Shown here: positions 22,452 to 33,174 of the stretch, one piece after another | Numbering within the stretch: the stretch's first letter is position 1 | Layout of the letters: every line of letters starts with the position of its first letter | NCBI GenBank assembly: GCA_963210315.1 | Contig: OY723256.1 | Coordinates: forward strand, 1,612,001 to 1,676,000 | DNA: 64,000 bases | Direction of reading: 5' to 3' | Origin: Rhynchopus euleeides | Lineage: Eukaryota > Euglenozoa > Diplonemea > Diplonemida > Diplonemidae | Position numbers and translations under genes: made by a program | Notes under the pieces: generated by a model | Database searches by the model: none | What the model was told of the DNA's origin: nothing | The model's input: only the letters and a program-made list of their open reading frames with translations

Positions 22452-23234
22452 ATGATGCAGTCAGTGCTCAGCTCCGTCGGTCTCGGCAACCGCACCGTGC
22501 ACAATGAGAACGACTACATCAAGGGTCATCTGTCCGTCGGCTGGCATGGTGGTCTGCGTCGCAACATCACGCCCCTGGGGAAGCGTCCGCCGCAGAAGCC
22601 TGCCGCTACCGCACAGCCTGCTGAGGCTGATGCTGAGGCCGTTGCTGACGGGAAGGCAGCAGCTGTGCCGCGCCCTCCCGCAGCTGCGGTGCGCGGGGTT
22701 CCGAAGGACTTTGCGAATGCGCTGATCGTGATGCCCCCACCCGAGCTGTGGGGGCCGATCCAGGATATCCGGAAGAACAACGACCCGGCGTACGCACGCT
22801 GGATGCCGCACATCAACATGGTGTGGCCCTTTGCGAGTGAGGACCACCCGCGCTGTGCGGAGGCACTGAAGGCGGCACTCTGCGACGTGGCGCCGTTCGA
22901 GCTGCACTTCCCGGCGTTCGACAGCTTCGAGAAGGGGACGGTGTTCCTCAGCCCTGCGGATGCAGCGGGTGCCCCACACCCTGCCCTGCAGCAGCTGCGG
23001 GTGAAGATGCTGCAGACCTTCCCGGAGTTTGCACCTGAGGGGACAGCTGCCGACGCCTTCCACCCACACCTCACAGTTGGGAAGATGGGGTCGGGCCAGA
23101 AGGCAAAGTTCATCCGCGACCACAAGTGGGAACCGGTGTCCTTCGTCGTGAAGGAGGTCTACATCGTGTCCCGCCCTGACAAGGACACGCCCTTCTCTGT
23201 GTCGCAGGTCGTCCCCCTTGGCGGTGCCAGGTAG
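22452..23234 (+). CDS. 2H phosphoesterase superfamily protein (2'-5' RNA ligase / cyclic phosphodiesterase-like)
   Basis: 260 aa. An Ala/Pro-rich N-terminal part (residues 1-85) precedes a LigT-like domain. It has the two His motifs of the 2H fold: MPHINMVWPF (His120-x-Asn122) and FHPHLTVGKM (His206-Leu-Thr208). The first motif has Asn where many 2H enzymes have Thr or Ser; HIN is also usual in a eukaryotic and bacterial subgroup annotated as RNA ligase/cyclic nucleotide phosphodiesterase. Such enzymes act on 2',3'-cyclic or 2'-5' phosphodiester ends of RNA; the substrate here is unknown. The start is a double ATG (22452 and 22455). The stop lies in CCAG|GTAGGG, which could alternatively be a splice donor, but the domain is complete before it. 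Confidence 0.85.
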   Translation: MMQSVLSSVGLGNRTVHNENDYIKGHLSVGWHGGLRRNITPLGKRPPQKPAATAQPAEADAEAVADGKAAAVPRPPAAAVRGVPKDFANALIVMPPPELWGPIQDIRKNNDPAYARWMPHINMVWPFASEDHPRCAEALKAALCDVAPFELHFPAFDSFEKGTVFLSPADAAGAPHPALQQLRVKMLQTFPEFAPEGTAADAFHPHLTVGKMGSGQKAKFIRDHKWEPVSFVVKEVYIVSRPDKDTPFSVSQVVPLGGAR

Positions 23235-24120
23235 GGGCTGCGTCCCTCCGGTTTCCCGAGATCTGCGAAAGGACGGCGAACCAGGCACGCCCACCCCCAG
23301 CAAGCACTCTGCCAGCACGTTATCTGTTTTGTTTTCCCCTCCATCTATTCCACGCCGGGAGGCTCTGCCGTTGGCGTCCTGCCATCCGCTAGCGGAGCCC
23401 CTGTGCCCTCTGCACACACCCAGCAGCTGTGTTCATCCGGCACCCTTGTCTCCACGCTCTTCTTCCCTAGCCTGCATTTGCCGGATCCCGAGAGCCGCCA
23501 CCACAGCCTGTCGCCACATTTTCTAACCCTTTGTTTTGGCGCCTGCGGCGTGTGGAGTGCAGGCCTGCAGCTGTGTGCCCCACACCCCCACACCCTACAC
23601 CTCTCCCTGTGAAGGCTGAGTCCTGGTCATCTTCCACCCCAGAAGCATCCCCTACTGCCAGCCCCCTTCGTCTGCAATCCTGAGGGTTCCGAGGGTCTGG
23701 CTAGGTCACTGTGACCACTGGAGTCACCTCCATCGTGGCCTGATCTATTCATTTCAGGGGTGATGACAGGCACCTCACGACCAAAATGACCCTATCACGA
23801 TTGAGATCTCCGCTCCATCCCCCCCGCACGCGAACCGATACAACCACGAGCAGATCTGGATATGGCCTGACCCCCCCCTCCCATCTCCTTTGTATCCTCT
23901 GACCGAGCAAGACTCCCCCTCCCCACGTGCTGCGTCCTCAAGGATTGGCACATCTCCCTTTCAGTGCGGCTTGTGGGTTTGACACCCTAAGCCTCGCACA
24001 CGTGTTAGACTCCTTGGTCCGTGTTGTTGTTGAGACGGGTAGTATAAGGTTTGCTGTGTCTAGTGCCCACCCACCTGCAGTCCCATACCCCACCCATCCC
24101 CTGCAGCCCACTCCGCCAAT
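23235..24120. other. Intergenic region, nothing recognised
   Basis: About 0.9 kb, pyrimidine-rich towards the next gene (CCATCCCCTGCAG some 20 bases before the ATG at 24121, a possible splice acceptor). Confidence 0.5.
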
Positions 24121-25041
24121 ATGGCGCCCCACAGTGGCGCCTGCGACGCAGGCTGCGACTGTGGAACGGATGGGCAAACAGAGTGCCCACACAAGCAGAT
24201 GATGGCTGAACGCATTATGGACAGCGTGTTCGACACACACGCCAGGCTTATGCGGCAGCGCCTGCGGGAGGCCGAGGCAGAGCTGCAGCGCCACCGCAGT
24301 GGCGAAGCCTACGCATCGCTCGGCGCTCGCATCAGGGCTCTCGAGGCCGAGGCTGCTGAGGCGGAGGGCAGGTGGAATGCCCTGGGCCTGCCTGCTAAAA
24401 ACCTGGCCCTGCGGCAGCAGCTCAACGCGGCTGAGGCTGAGAATCAGCAGCTGAGGCGTGACGCCGACCACCTCAGGGGCCGCGTGGCAGAGCTCGAGGC
24501 CGTGGTGGCGGAGGGGCGGCAGGCGGATGCAGGGCACGCCTCATCACAGGCAGCCCTGTGTGATGTGCTGGAGGAGGTGTGCTGCAGCATCGCGGCAAGC
24601 GTCGCGCAAGTTGTCTCCGCATCCCAGGAGGCTGCGGGGCAGCCGGCACACGCAGGGGGTGTGCGTGTGGCGGGGTGTGCGTCGGGCAGCCTGGTGTGCG
24701 ACGCGGAGGGGCAGCTGCGGGGGTTTGGCGGTGCGGTGTGCGGGGTGCTTCGCGGCGCGGTGTGCGTGCTGGAGGGTGTGGCGGCGGCCCGCATCCCCAC
24801 AGCATCCCCCGGCGAGGCGCGGCAGCCGCGCGCCGCGAAGGGGAGGAGGGCGAAGCAGGAGCAACACGCGACCCCCTCACTGCCCCCGCCCCCCGCGCCG
24901 TCACCCGTCCCCTACGCAGGCGCCCCGTCCTCCATTATGAAAGCCCCGCTGTCGACACGGCTGCCAGGTGTGCGCCCTGAAGGCGCGCCAACGGAGCGCA
25001 CCAAGCGAAGGGTTGTGGCGAGGGTGGCGGCTGCCAGGTGA
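24121..25041 (+). CDS. Coiled-coil protein of unknown function
   Basis: 306 aa. The N-terminus has a Cys cluster (CDAGCDCG, CPH) that might bind metal. Residues 30-140 form a strongly predicted-looking coiled coil rich in Ala, Glu, Arg and Leu heptads (MRQRLREAEAELQRHR, IRALEAEAAEAEGRW, LRQQLNAAEAENQQLRRDAD). The middle is Ala/Gly/Val/Cys-rich and the C-terminus is basic and Pro-rich (TERTKRRVVARVAAAR). No catalytic motif. The start ATG follows CTGCAG by about 17 bases. Codon composition matches the neighbouring genes. A structural or scaffold role is only an inference from the coiled coil. Confidence 0.7.
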   Translation: MAPHSGACDAGCDCGTDGQTECPHKQMMAERIMDSVFDTHARLMRQRLREAEAELQRHRSGEAYASLGARIRALEAEAAEAEGRWNALGLPAKNLALRQQLNAAEAENQQLRRDADHLRGRVAELEAVVAEGRQADAGHASSQAALCDVLEEVCCSIAASVAQVVSASQEAAGQPAHAGGVRVAGCASGSLVCDAEGQLRGFGGAVCGVLRGAVCVLEGVAAARIPTASPGEARQPRAAKGRRAKQEQHATPSLPPPPAPSPVPYAGAPSSIMKAPLSTRLPGVRPEGAPTERTKRRVVARVAAAR

Positions 25042-25635
25042 CCCCGACGCCCTTTTGTTTGCTATAACCTGTCTCAGGTCACGGTGAAAAAGACTGTTGG
25101 CAGCGCACGGCTGGGCACGGGTGCGCGCAAACAAAAGGTGTGAGAAGGAGAGGGGGGTGATGGGGTTTGATTGCAAAAAAAAGGGGGGGGGGGAAGGCGT
25201 TGGGGTTGTGATGTGATCAATCGCTGGCGTGTGCCCCCCATTTCCATGGGGGGGGGGGGCGGCAGCCCTGCCCTTCTAGCTTACACAGCTCGGCAGAAGA
25301 AAAGTTATCGGCACGCCGGTAGCCGATGAAGCCCCTCATTTTTTTGGTTCTCTCTTTCGCTCTCTCTCTCGGACGCACTGGAAACGTTGCCAAAAAGAAC
25401 GCCCATCGGCTCCAGCCCAGCCCCCTTTCCCCCCTCCCGCACCCCTGCACCCAGCCCCCCAACGGTGTGAACGGTTCCCTTCGGCACGGCAAATTTGTAC
25501 ACCTGGTGGTGCCGCTGCACGTGCAGTTTACACAAGACACACCCACACCCACAGGCAGCACAGTCACCACCCACCCCTCTGCTGCCATGTGCTAGCTCTC
25601 CTCTGTTGCCGTATCCTGACATCTGCTGGTGCATA
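25042..25635. other. Intergenic region with homopolymer runs
   Basis: Contains A-run/G-run (25174-25193), G-run (25248-25260) and pyrimidine-rich stretches. The frame of the next gene is open from 25495 but the stretch before 25636 is not protein-like. Confidence 0.5.
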
Positions 25636-27171
25636 ATGCATCGCTTCGTGGCTGCTATCGCCATACTGCTTGCGGGTCTCACCAGCGGTGCGGATGGGCA
25701 CACCTTGGTGGGTGCGGGGTTCAGCCCTGCCCTGGTCGTCTGGGATCTGGATAACAACACCTCGCCGTTCGCCCTGCGGGCCACAGGGCCCAACGCCACA
25801 TCACAACAGGGCGTCCGCTCCATGCTCCACCACCCCGACGGCACGCTCCTCGTGGGCCAACTCAACGGCGACATCTCCATCTGGGACATCGCCCAGAAGC
25901 GCGTCACTGCGGTGCTGCGTGACCCCCTCCGCCGCCCTGTGGGCTGCCTTGCCCTGCTGCACAGCGGTGAGGTGCTTGTTAGCGGGTGTAATGGGGATAG
26001 CATCCTGCTGTGGAATATGACGTCGCGCCTACTTGGCCGCAGCCTCAACATCAAAGGCGTGCAGCAGATGACCGCACACCCCGACGACGCCAGCATCCTC
26101 GCAGGCCGCGTCTTCGGCGACGTCCTCACCATCAACGTCCTGAGCAGGGAGGTTGTCGCCAATAAGATCAACGGTACCCACGCAGGTCCTGTCAAGGCAC
26201 TCGCCGTGGTCTCCAACGACCTCATCGCCTCCTCCAGCTCCGACGGCGTCTTCCTGCGCCGCCTGGGTGATGCCATGCCCACACGCGTGCTGTCCCAAAG
26301 CACGGCCTGCCTCGCAACCCTCCCCGACGGCAGGCTTGCCACAGGCAGCGAGGATGGCTACGTCCGCATCTGGCAGGTCAACGCGACGGGGCGCCACCTC
26401 TCCGCCCTGCTGCAGAACGGCGGGGCCGTGCACTCCCTCACCCCTGTGGGGGACAGCTACCTCGCCAGCGCCGGGCTGTCGGAGGACATCAAGGTGTGGG
26501 AGGTGCTGCCCGCGGTGCGGGCCCACCTGCGCCTCAAGGTGCGGGGGGACGTGCAGCACCTCCGCTCCCTGCCGGTCGCCTTCCCCCCCAGGGGGCACGA
26601 GGAGGGCACGGCCCCGCCGGAGACCCCTGTGCCGGAGGTGGATGCCGAGACCCCAAGCCCGGACACACCGGAGCCGTCGGAAACCCTGCAGGCAGAGGAG
26701 GTTGACGTGGTGCTGGTGGAGCCAGCCCCAGAGGCCGATGCCCTGCTGGTGGTCCTGATAGGCGGTGGTGGCCTGCTGGGTCTGTCCTGCATCGCTGTGC
26801 TTGTGATGTGCCATATCCGCCGGAACGGCACCCCCAGTTTCGACGACGAAAGTGCCGGTGGGTGTTACAGCCCTGGGAAAGGCAGGGGCTCTGGCAGCAC
26901 GGAAAGGCACGTCCACTGGGGTGGTTCTGACGAGCCCTCCCTGTTTGCCGAACGGCTCGCCCTCCTCATGCAGCCTCTCAACGACGACGACCGGAAGGAT
27001 TCGACGGAGTTGGTGGCTTCCTCTGCACTGTCATTTCCGACGCCTGTGTCAAGCGCGCTGGTGCCCGTCATCAAGGTTGAGGAACCGTCATGCGACAGTG
27101 ACGGGGAGTTGGATACAGGTGGCTGCCTCGTGACCCTTAAGATGTCTTTCCCGCTGAATGTTGCTCTGTAG
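25636..27171 (+). CDS. Single-pass membrane protein with a WD40-like ectodomain
   Basis: 511 aa. The start at 25636 gives a signal peptide (MHRFVAAIAILLAGLTSGADG). Residues 25-310 are repeated WD40-type blades (LVVWDLD, ISIWDI, ILLWNM, VRIWQV, IKVWEV, with TGSEDGYVRIW and ASAGLSEDIKVW the clearest). A Pro/Glu/Thr-rich stalk follows, then one transmembrane helix (about 370-392, VVLIGGGGLLGLSCIAVLVM) with CHIRRN after it and a cytoplasmic tail of about 115 residues with acidic and Ser-rich segments. Five or more N-glycosylation sequons (NNTS, NAT, NMT, NGT, NAT) fall in the propeller part and support exposure to the secretory lumen. WD40 propellers are usually cytosolic, so an extracellular one is unusual. 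Ligand and signalling role are unknown. Confidence 0.85.
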   Translation: MHRFVAAIAILLAGLTSGADGHTLVGAGFSPALVVWDLDNNTSPFALRATGPNATSQQGVRSMLHHPDGTLLVGQLNGDISIWDIAQKRVTAVLRDPLRRPVGCLALLHSGEVLVSGCNGDSILLWNMTSRLLGRSLNIKGVQQMTAHPDDASILAGRVFGDVLTINVLSREVVANKINGTHAGPVKALAVVSNDLIASSSSDGVFLRRLGDAMPTRVLSQSTACLATLPDGRLATGSEDGYVRIWQVNATGRHLSALLQNGGAVHSLTPVGDSYLASAGLSEDIKVWEVLPAVRAHLRLKVRGDVQHLRSLPVAFPPRGHEEGTAPPETPVPEVDAETPSPDTPEPSETLQAEEVDVVLVEPAPEADALLVVLIGGGGLLGLSCIAVLVMCHIRRNGTPSFDDESAGGCYSPGKGRGSGSTERHVHWGGSDEPSLFAERLALLMQPLNDDDRKDSTELVASSALSFPTPVSSALVPVIKVEEPSCDSDGELDTGGCLVTLKMSFPLNVAL

Positions 27172-27764
27172 TGTCCAGCTACCGTCCGTTTGGTGCGCCA
27201 TGCACTGGAAAAAAAATCGAGACGACATCAAAAGTGGTCCACGTGGTGTTGTTGATCTTGCTGCAACACACGCTGTCAAGAAATCAGGATGTGGTTTTGG
27301 GATGGTTATCCGGCGTTCCCCCGATCGTTTTCAAGGCACTAAAGCCCCTGCCGAGGGGGTAGGTACATCAGGGTCGCCCGGTAAATCACGAGATCATTTG
27401 GGCGCTGTGTATTCCACCATAACTGACGGACATTCACCCAACATGATGATCACACATCCTAGGCCATGCCCCATACATGCCTTTCAGCCAGCGTATCAGC
27501 TTGCCGGTCTCTCGATGTTTGCTCTCACAAGCTTTGCTTGCCTCCCCTCCCAGGGAGCGGGCTAGTCTGGGTGTTATTGACACCACAGCAGGACTCCTTT
27601 CAGTGTCAAAGCAATAGCGAGGTGAGACAGCTTTCTTGGGCAACGCGCAATACAAACATGCAACCCACCCACAGCAGCGGCTGCAGGTGTGTTGCTGTTG
27701 TCTGCCCCGGATTGTGGCGCACACAGCAACGCCGCCCTATTCCACCCTCTTGGCTTTTTTTTTA

Positions 27765-27883
27765 AACTAGTTACGAGCGACGAAGCGTAGCGAAGTCGCG
27801 AAGTAACGAAGGAAATCGTACGACTGAAGCTTTGGATTAGCACCTCATGCCACTTCACAGGGCCTCAACACAGCCTTGAGACA
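27765..27883 (-). repeat. 119-bp dispersed repeat, copy 1
   Basis: Identical, base for base as I read it, to 51243-51361. On the + strand it is preceded by T9, so on the - strand it ends in an A tail, as a short retroposon would. It contains a stem: GTTAC...GTAAC enclosing GCGAC...GTCGC at 27770-27806. TGGCATGAGGTG on the - strand resembles a Pol III A box, but I find no B box. Confidence 0.8.
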
Positions 27884-28404
27884 TCCGCTTCTTTCCCTCT
27901 AGTCGCCGACGGCTGTATTGCCGAATGCGCTTGGTGTGTATCTGAACCATGGCCCATATTTTTGAAGAGAACATTCCTTTGGGGCGGGGGGGGGGGCGGG
28001 GGGGAGGGAGAGTGGAGGCGGGGTGCCCCGGTCGAACCGGGTCACGTCTGCCCCTCCCCCTCTCCTCCCCCCAGGGGTTCCTGGGAGAAAAAAAAACACT
28101 CCGGGGCACCGCATGCATGTGCATGCCCCCCCTCCCCTGAGTGTTTCGTGCACTTCCCTCCTCCTCCTCCCCGCCTCCCCGCCCAGAAGCCATGCATGCC
28201 TGTCTATTTCCACCTGATTTTTTTGCCCGAAACCAATCTCCGAAAACCTCCAGTTTACCACCACCAAAAACCCCACCAAACTCGGGCCAAAATCAGTTGG
28301 TATTTTGCTGTTGTTCCCCCTATCCTGCCTTCCACACCACGGCGACTTTCCCTGTGAGTTTTACTGATATTTCCTCTCTCGCCCAGTCTCTCCCTCCATA
28401 CACG

Positions 28405-28440
28405 TCCCCACCCCACCCCACCCCACCCCACCCCACCCCT
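28405..28440. repeat. (CCCCA)n microsatellite
   Basis: About seven perfect CCCCA units in a row. Confidence 0.9.
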
Positions 28441-31400
28441 CCACTACACACACTATTGTTTGCTACGTGCGGGCTCTCTTCTTTCTGACGTGATGCTCTT
28501 TTCGTTTATTTTTTGCGTTTTGCTTTGCCCTCTCAACATCTGAAAGTATGCGATTGCGGTTTTTCAGAGCAACATTCATACACATCGGGGGTCCGCTGGA
28601 TTCCGGCAGACTTCGATCTATGTGGGTGATCGAAATCCCGTTTTTTGAGCCACACGGAACCTACACGGAACTCGGTTCTCGATTACCCCGCTATGAATAA
28701 TTAGCTCGAATGCGCATCGTCCGGCCCGGACACGGAGTCATCGGAATCTCTCAACCGCCGGTTACCCCGTTTTATCGGTAGGACGAAGCATTCTCTGTGG
28801 CAAGCAATCTCAAGTGTGGCGCATCGTGTGAGCATTGATCACTGCTCTGCATTTGAAAGACCCATGCCCTCTGACCCCCCTCTGACTCCCTCCCTTGGTT
28901 GTGAAAAAGTTCAATGCATGCCAAGGATAAGACACCCCTGGTTTGGCCCATTTTCCGGAACCCGGGGGGGATTGGTGCCAAATCAGGTGGAAAGAGTGGG
29001 GGGAAAGGTGTCTGAAGAGACTGAGTTCAACACGCCCTCTCTCTCCCTCCCTCATCCCCTCAAACGAAAGTTACGCGCTGCCGCAATTTGCTGCACCAGC
29101 CCAGTCGAATATCTGTTGTTGGTGATGAAGTAAACCGCAGTGACGTTGGCAGCCCTGAGGGTGGTGTGACCATTGCAAGCGAATAGAGCAATCGGGAATG
29201 TCAGCAAAACAAGGGGGTGGGGGGGGGGGGGGCGAGATTGCCATGCCACGGTTGTTGGAGACCCCGCGCATATTTCATGATTTGGCAATTGTTGCGAATT
29301 CTCCAGACACCCCCCAACCTGTATCTCCCATTGCCCACTGTTTTGCTTGCTTGTCGTCGCACAAAGCGGCCCACTGATTATTTTTGGTTGTTATGTCTCC
29401 AGGTGCCCTGTCATATAATCAGATAATCGCGAATCGCCTCTCCCCCCGTCGCAGAACTGAAGCGACACTTCAAATGTGTTGTACTGGCACCTTCCACACC
29501 CAATTTGCAGGTGAATCCTCAGTAGCTAGTAGTGATGCTTGTGATATATATTTTACGAGGGCTGCATGGCTTTGCAGGGCAGAGACAATTACCCCATTGC
29601 ACCTGCGGTGACTTGTATAACCAAAAGTGGTCGGAATCGGTTTTCGTACAATTTTTCCCACACATTTTTTCCCGTCTTTGATGAAATTGGGGCGCTGGTG
29701 TTACCGGGGCTGTAAGAAGGAAGTGCAACTAGACCGCACCACCAAGCCGCTTCAGACTGACAGGGCGCGGGCAGGCCTTGTGCCCTCTCCTCAGCGAGGA
29801 GGAGTTTCATCATTTGATTTTGGTGCGTACCGGCATTCAGGACACAAATAAATTTGTCCGATTCTTTCGGCACACTTCAATGTGGGCGGAAAGTGCCATG
29901 TGTTTGTTTGTGCGTCATGGGTGTGCGTGTGGAAGCAACACCACATCAAAGGGGTTACGGAATCAATGCTGAATCGAACAACCGCAGCAGCGACAACTTT
30001 CAAACCTTTTTTCGAATCAACTTTCTTTTTGCTTGGATATTCGCATGAGAATATGTCCGAAAACCGAATCTGCCTAACTGTACTTCACCGCCGTACACCA
30101 TCTCTGCCCCCCTCCCAAGGCCCAACCTTATAAGCAAACCCAGTTTACCTGCATCCCGAATGCACTGCGTTGGCAGGGCAGTGTTCATATTCTTCGGCTC
30201 AGGCGGGTGGTGCGCTGCAGGAGTTCCCATTTGAGCTCTCTGGATCGCACATCGATCGGATCATTGCCCTTGATTTGTTTATATGTGACCTGGTTCCCAG
30301 GCCCAGAGAGTGTCGGTGGACATGGCGTTCCGGCGCTGACGAACAGGGGTTGATTGCCTCTGTTTCAAACGCATCGCTAGGATAGGCCTGAGTGTCTCTG
30401 ACACGCAGAGTTGAGCCATTCTGCCAGGTTGACGCCACTTGTCACTTTTGTGCGAAGCAACTGCCAGGCCATCATGAAGATTCCTTTTACATATCACAGC
30501 CAGGCCTGGCGTGTGCAGTATTTGGTTGACTGGGATCTGGACAGGTTCTGGCACAACGTTAGGCAGTTTGAAACAGTCTCTCTAATTCCATTGCGTGGTG
30601 GAGGTCTGGCGACAATCTGCAAACGACGGGGGGTCTTCGCTATCGGTAACAATCGGCACCTCTTCTTTCGGGAAAAGGTTTCAAGACAAGGTGAACTGCG
30701 CCAAACCGCACTATATTTGGCACCGCAGCGGAGGCCCCCCGGAGACCTGCGACATCTTTCTCTTGTGATTGACAACTTGCCCCCCCCGCCCCAGTGCTCT
30801 TTACTTCTTGTAGGAGGGAGTGTCTGTTCCGTCCTGCCTGAAACCGGCGTGTTTTGTCTTTTGTCAGGAGAATGATTCGACATGGCTTTGGAGCGTTCGG
30901 TATTGTTCGGGGTGGAGCAAATCATTCTGGATAATAACCCCTCTCACCAGGAGGCTCCACGAACACGGGCAAAAAATCGTTCAAATCGTTCAGAACCGCC
31001 CGATCTGGCCAGAGGAACCCAACAGCTGCCCCTCTCACCGGAGGCTGCGAGAGGCTCGGCCAACATTTGTTTAACTGGCCAAATGCGTTCAAATCAGACA
31101 TCCCCCAAATCAACTGCTATTTCTCCTGGCGTTGTGCTAACAACGCGGGAACCTTTGCTCTGCAGATCATGCAGGACACGCCACACCCGCAGCAGGTGTG
31201 TGGGGTGTTCTCGCGATCGACGTGTCTCCACAAGACTTCGCAGCGTTTGTTACCCTGCACGCTGTGGGGCAACAAAAAGCAGTTCGCGGCTGTTTTTTTT
31301 GAGGCGGGGCGGGTGTTGCTGCAGGCAACTCAGACGGTGGTGCAGTGGCCTTACCGCGATCGATGGATAGTCGCCATACCTGTCGGTTCTTCTCTTCCCC

Positions 31401-31772
31401 TTTTGCCCTTTGCGGACACACATTTGGTTACCGTTATCTAAACAGGATGCTTCCGACACACCACTACGGAAGGGCCTCCGGATTTGTTAGCCTGCTGTAT
31501 TGCGTTCGGTATTGCCAACACCAGAGGATTTTCACCTGCGCGCATTCGAACACTTGACACACCCTAACAGGCTGTGGGGTGTACGGACGACCCACCCAGG
31601 GCCCAGCGTGGGGTACACAACCTCTGCACATCTCAGGGTGGTTCTGGTCAGAAGAAGCACCGTGGCCTCACTCATGTTACCTCCACCTCCACCGCCGCGC
31701 GGTTTCGCCCCTGCGCTGTGCTCGCTCTCCTTCTTGGTATCACAGTTCACCCCGCCCTGTTCCACCAGACTG

Positions 31773-31832
31773 GATCAACGCAGCCCCGCACCTTCTGCCC
31801 CCCGGGGGGAGAGGTGTGGGGCTGCGTTGATC
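31773..31832. repeat. GC-rich perfect hairpin
   Basis: GATCAACGCAGCCCCGCACC on the left pairs with GGTGTGGGGCTGCGTTGATC on the right with one mismatch; the CCCCCC and GGGGGG near the centre extend the stem to about 28 bp with almost no loop. No flanking gene shows that it is a terminator. Confidence 0.7.
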
Positions 31833-32996
31833 AAAAACACCAAGACACGCCAAGACAAGAGGCGGGAAAAGGTGTCCCGACCTTGCGTGGAGGCGAATGA
31901 CTGGTGCCGGGCTTGCGGGTGTCTTTCCTCAGTGCCAACCTTGCACCAATGGGTCTGCGCGACCGACCACATTTATTGGGGGGTGGGGGTGGGGGTGGGG
32001 GGGTGTGTGTTCAGCCCCCTTCGTCCTTCATCCTTTAGAGAACACCAAACTACCGTTGCCCCCCCTCCCCTCCTTTCTTTCAACCACCAGGCCACTGACA
32101 GACAACTGCTACACACCCTCCCATTGTGCATTGATCCGTCTTGTACATCATATCTGGTGTGGTGACTACAAAAAAGACTAACATTGCAAGGAGGTGCTGG
32201 GAGGCTTGCTTTTCCATCCACTCTCGACAATCAACCCCCCCCCCCCTTCTTTCTTGATTCGTCCGGTTTGCATTTGGTTCCTTGTTTTAGGTGAGTGATT
32301 TATTTTTTTTTTGCGAGGGCGCTGAGGGCGCTCAGTTTTTTTTTCCTTTTTCCTTTCATTTTTTTCTTTCTTTCTGCTCTTTCGAGCGAAGACCACTGCA
32401 TCCCACCACCCCCTCCCTAAACCTCACACCACACGCCCCGCACACCCCCGTGGTGTTTTTTTTTCTCGTATGTACTCTTCAGGGATATATTTAAATCATG
32501 ATTGAGATTGAGGATTTCGGCCCCAGGAAAAAAAACCCCAAAAAAAACCCCCTGTTTTTTCTTGGGGGTCCCAGTCTCGGGAAATCTGCAGAGAAAGAAA
32601 AACTGTGAGGATGGGAACTACCTTGGTGTGAATAAATGAGAGACCTGCTGCGCTAGCCCCACTAATCAGCCACAGCACGACAGGACTTTCCAGTCATTTC
32701 CCCATCACCCACCAGCTCCACACACAACTCACAACAGTTGAAACAGCAAAACCCCACCCACGACAGGAAAGGCCTCACAAATGAGAGTCTCGGCAAAAGT
32801 CGAAGGCACATTCTGGTGCCACCTTGCTTTGGGGTACTCACGCAAACCCGCAAACCCGGGTTTCCACCCCCCATACAAACGCGTCGACTAGTTTTACTGG
32901 GTCGACGATTGGTAAGCCCCGACAAAGCGTCAACCCGGCTACACTGGTTCGACGGTCGGCGTCGAAGAGAGTATGGTTTTGCAGGAACATATGCTC

Positions 32997-33174
32997 ACTA
33001 CCGTGGCCTCCGGCGGCTGGGGATCTCCGCCCCCCTGGAGCCCTTCGATACCCATCAGGTCAGGGAGTCCAACCACTCCAGTAGCCTCAGGCCTCAGGAG
33101 GACGCAGCCAACTCGCACAGAAGCTACGCCCACAATGAACAGATGTTTACTACCGTGGCCTCCGGCGGCTGGGG
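32997..33174. repeat. Direct repeat of ACTACCGTGGCCTCCGGCGG, 152-bp period
   Basis: The 25-bp block beginning ACTACCGTGGCCTCCGGCGG occurs at 32997 and at 33149. The second copy continues into a small hairpin, CTGGGGGGCTCTGCCCCCCAG. Confidence 0.7.

Noticed and set aside
28015-28050. tRNA-like GGTTCGA box on the - strand in a GC-rich palindrome
   Set aside because: No A box at the right distance and no acceptor stem could be paired.
30411-30875. 154-codon ORF
   Set aside because: No family resemblance and no splice or leader context; likely chance in a stop-poor stretch.
31500-32165. 221-codon ORF
   Set aside because: Composition is low-complexity, overlaps a hairpin and G-runs, and has no recognisable motif.
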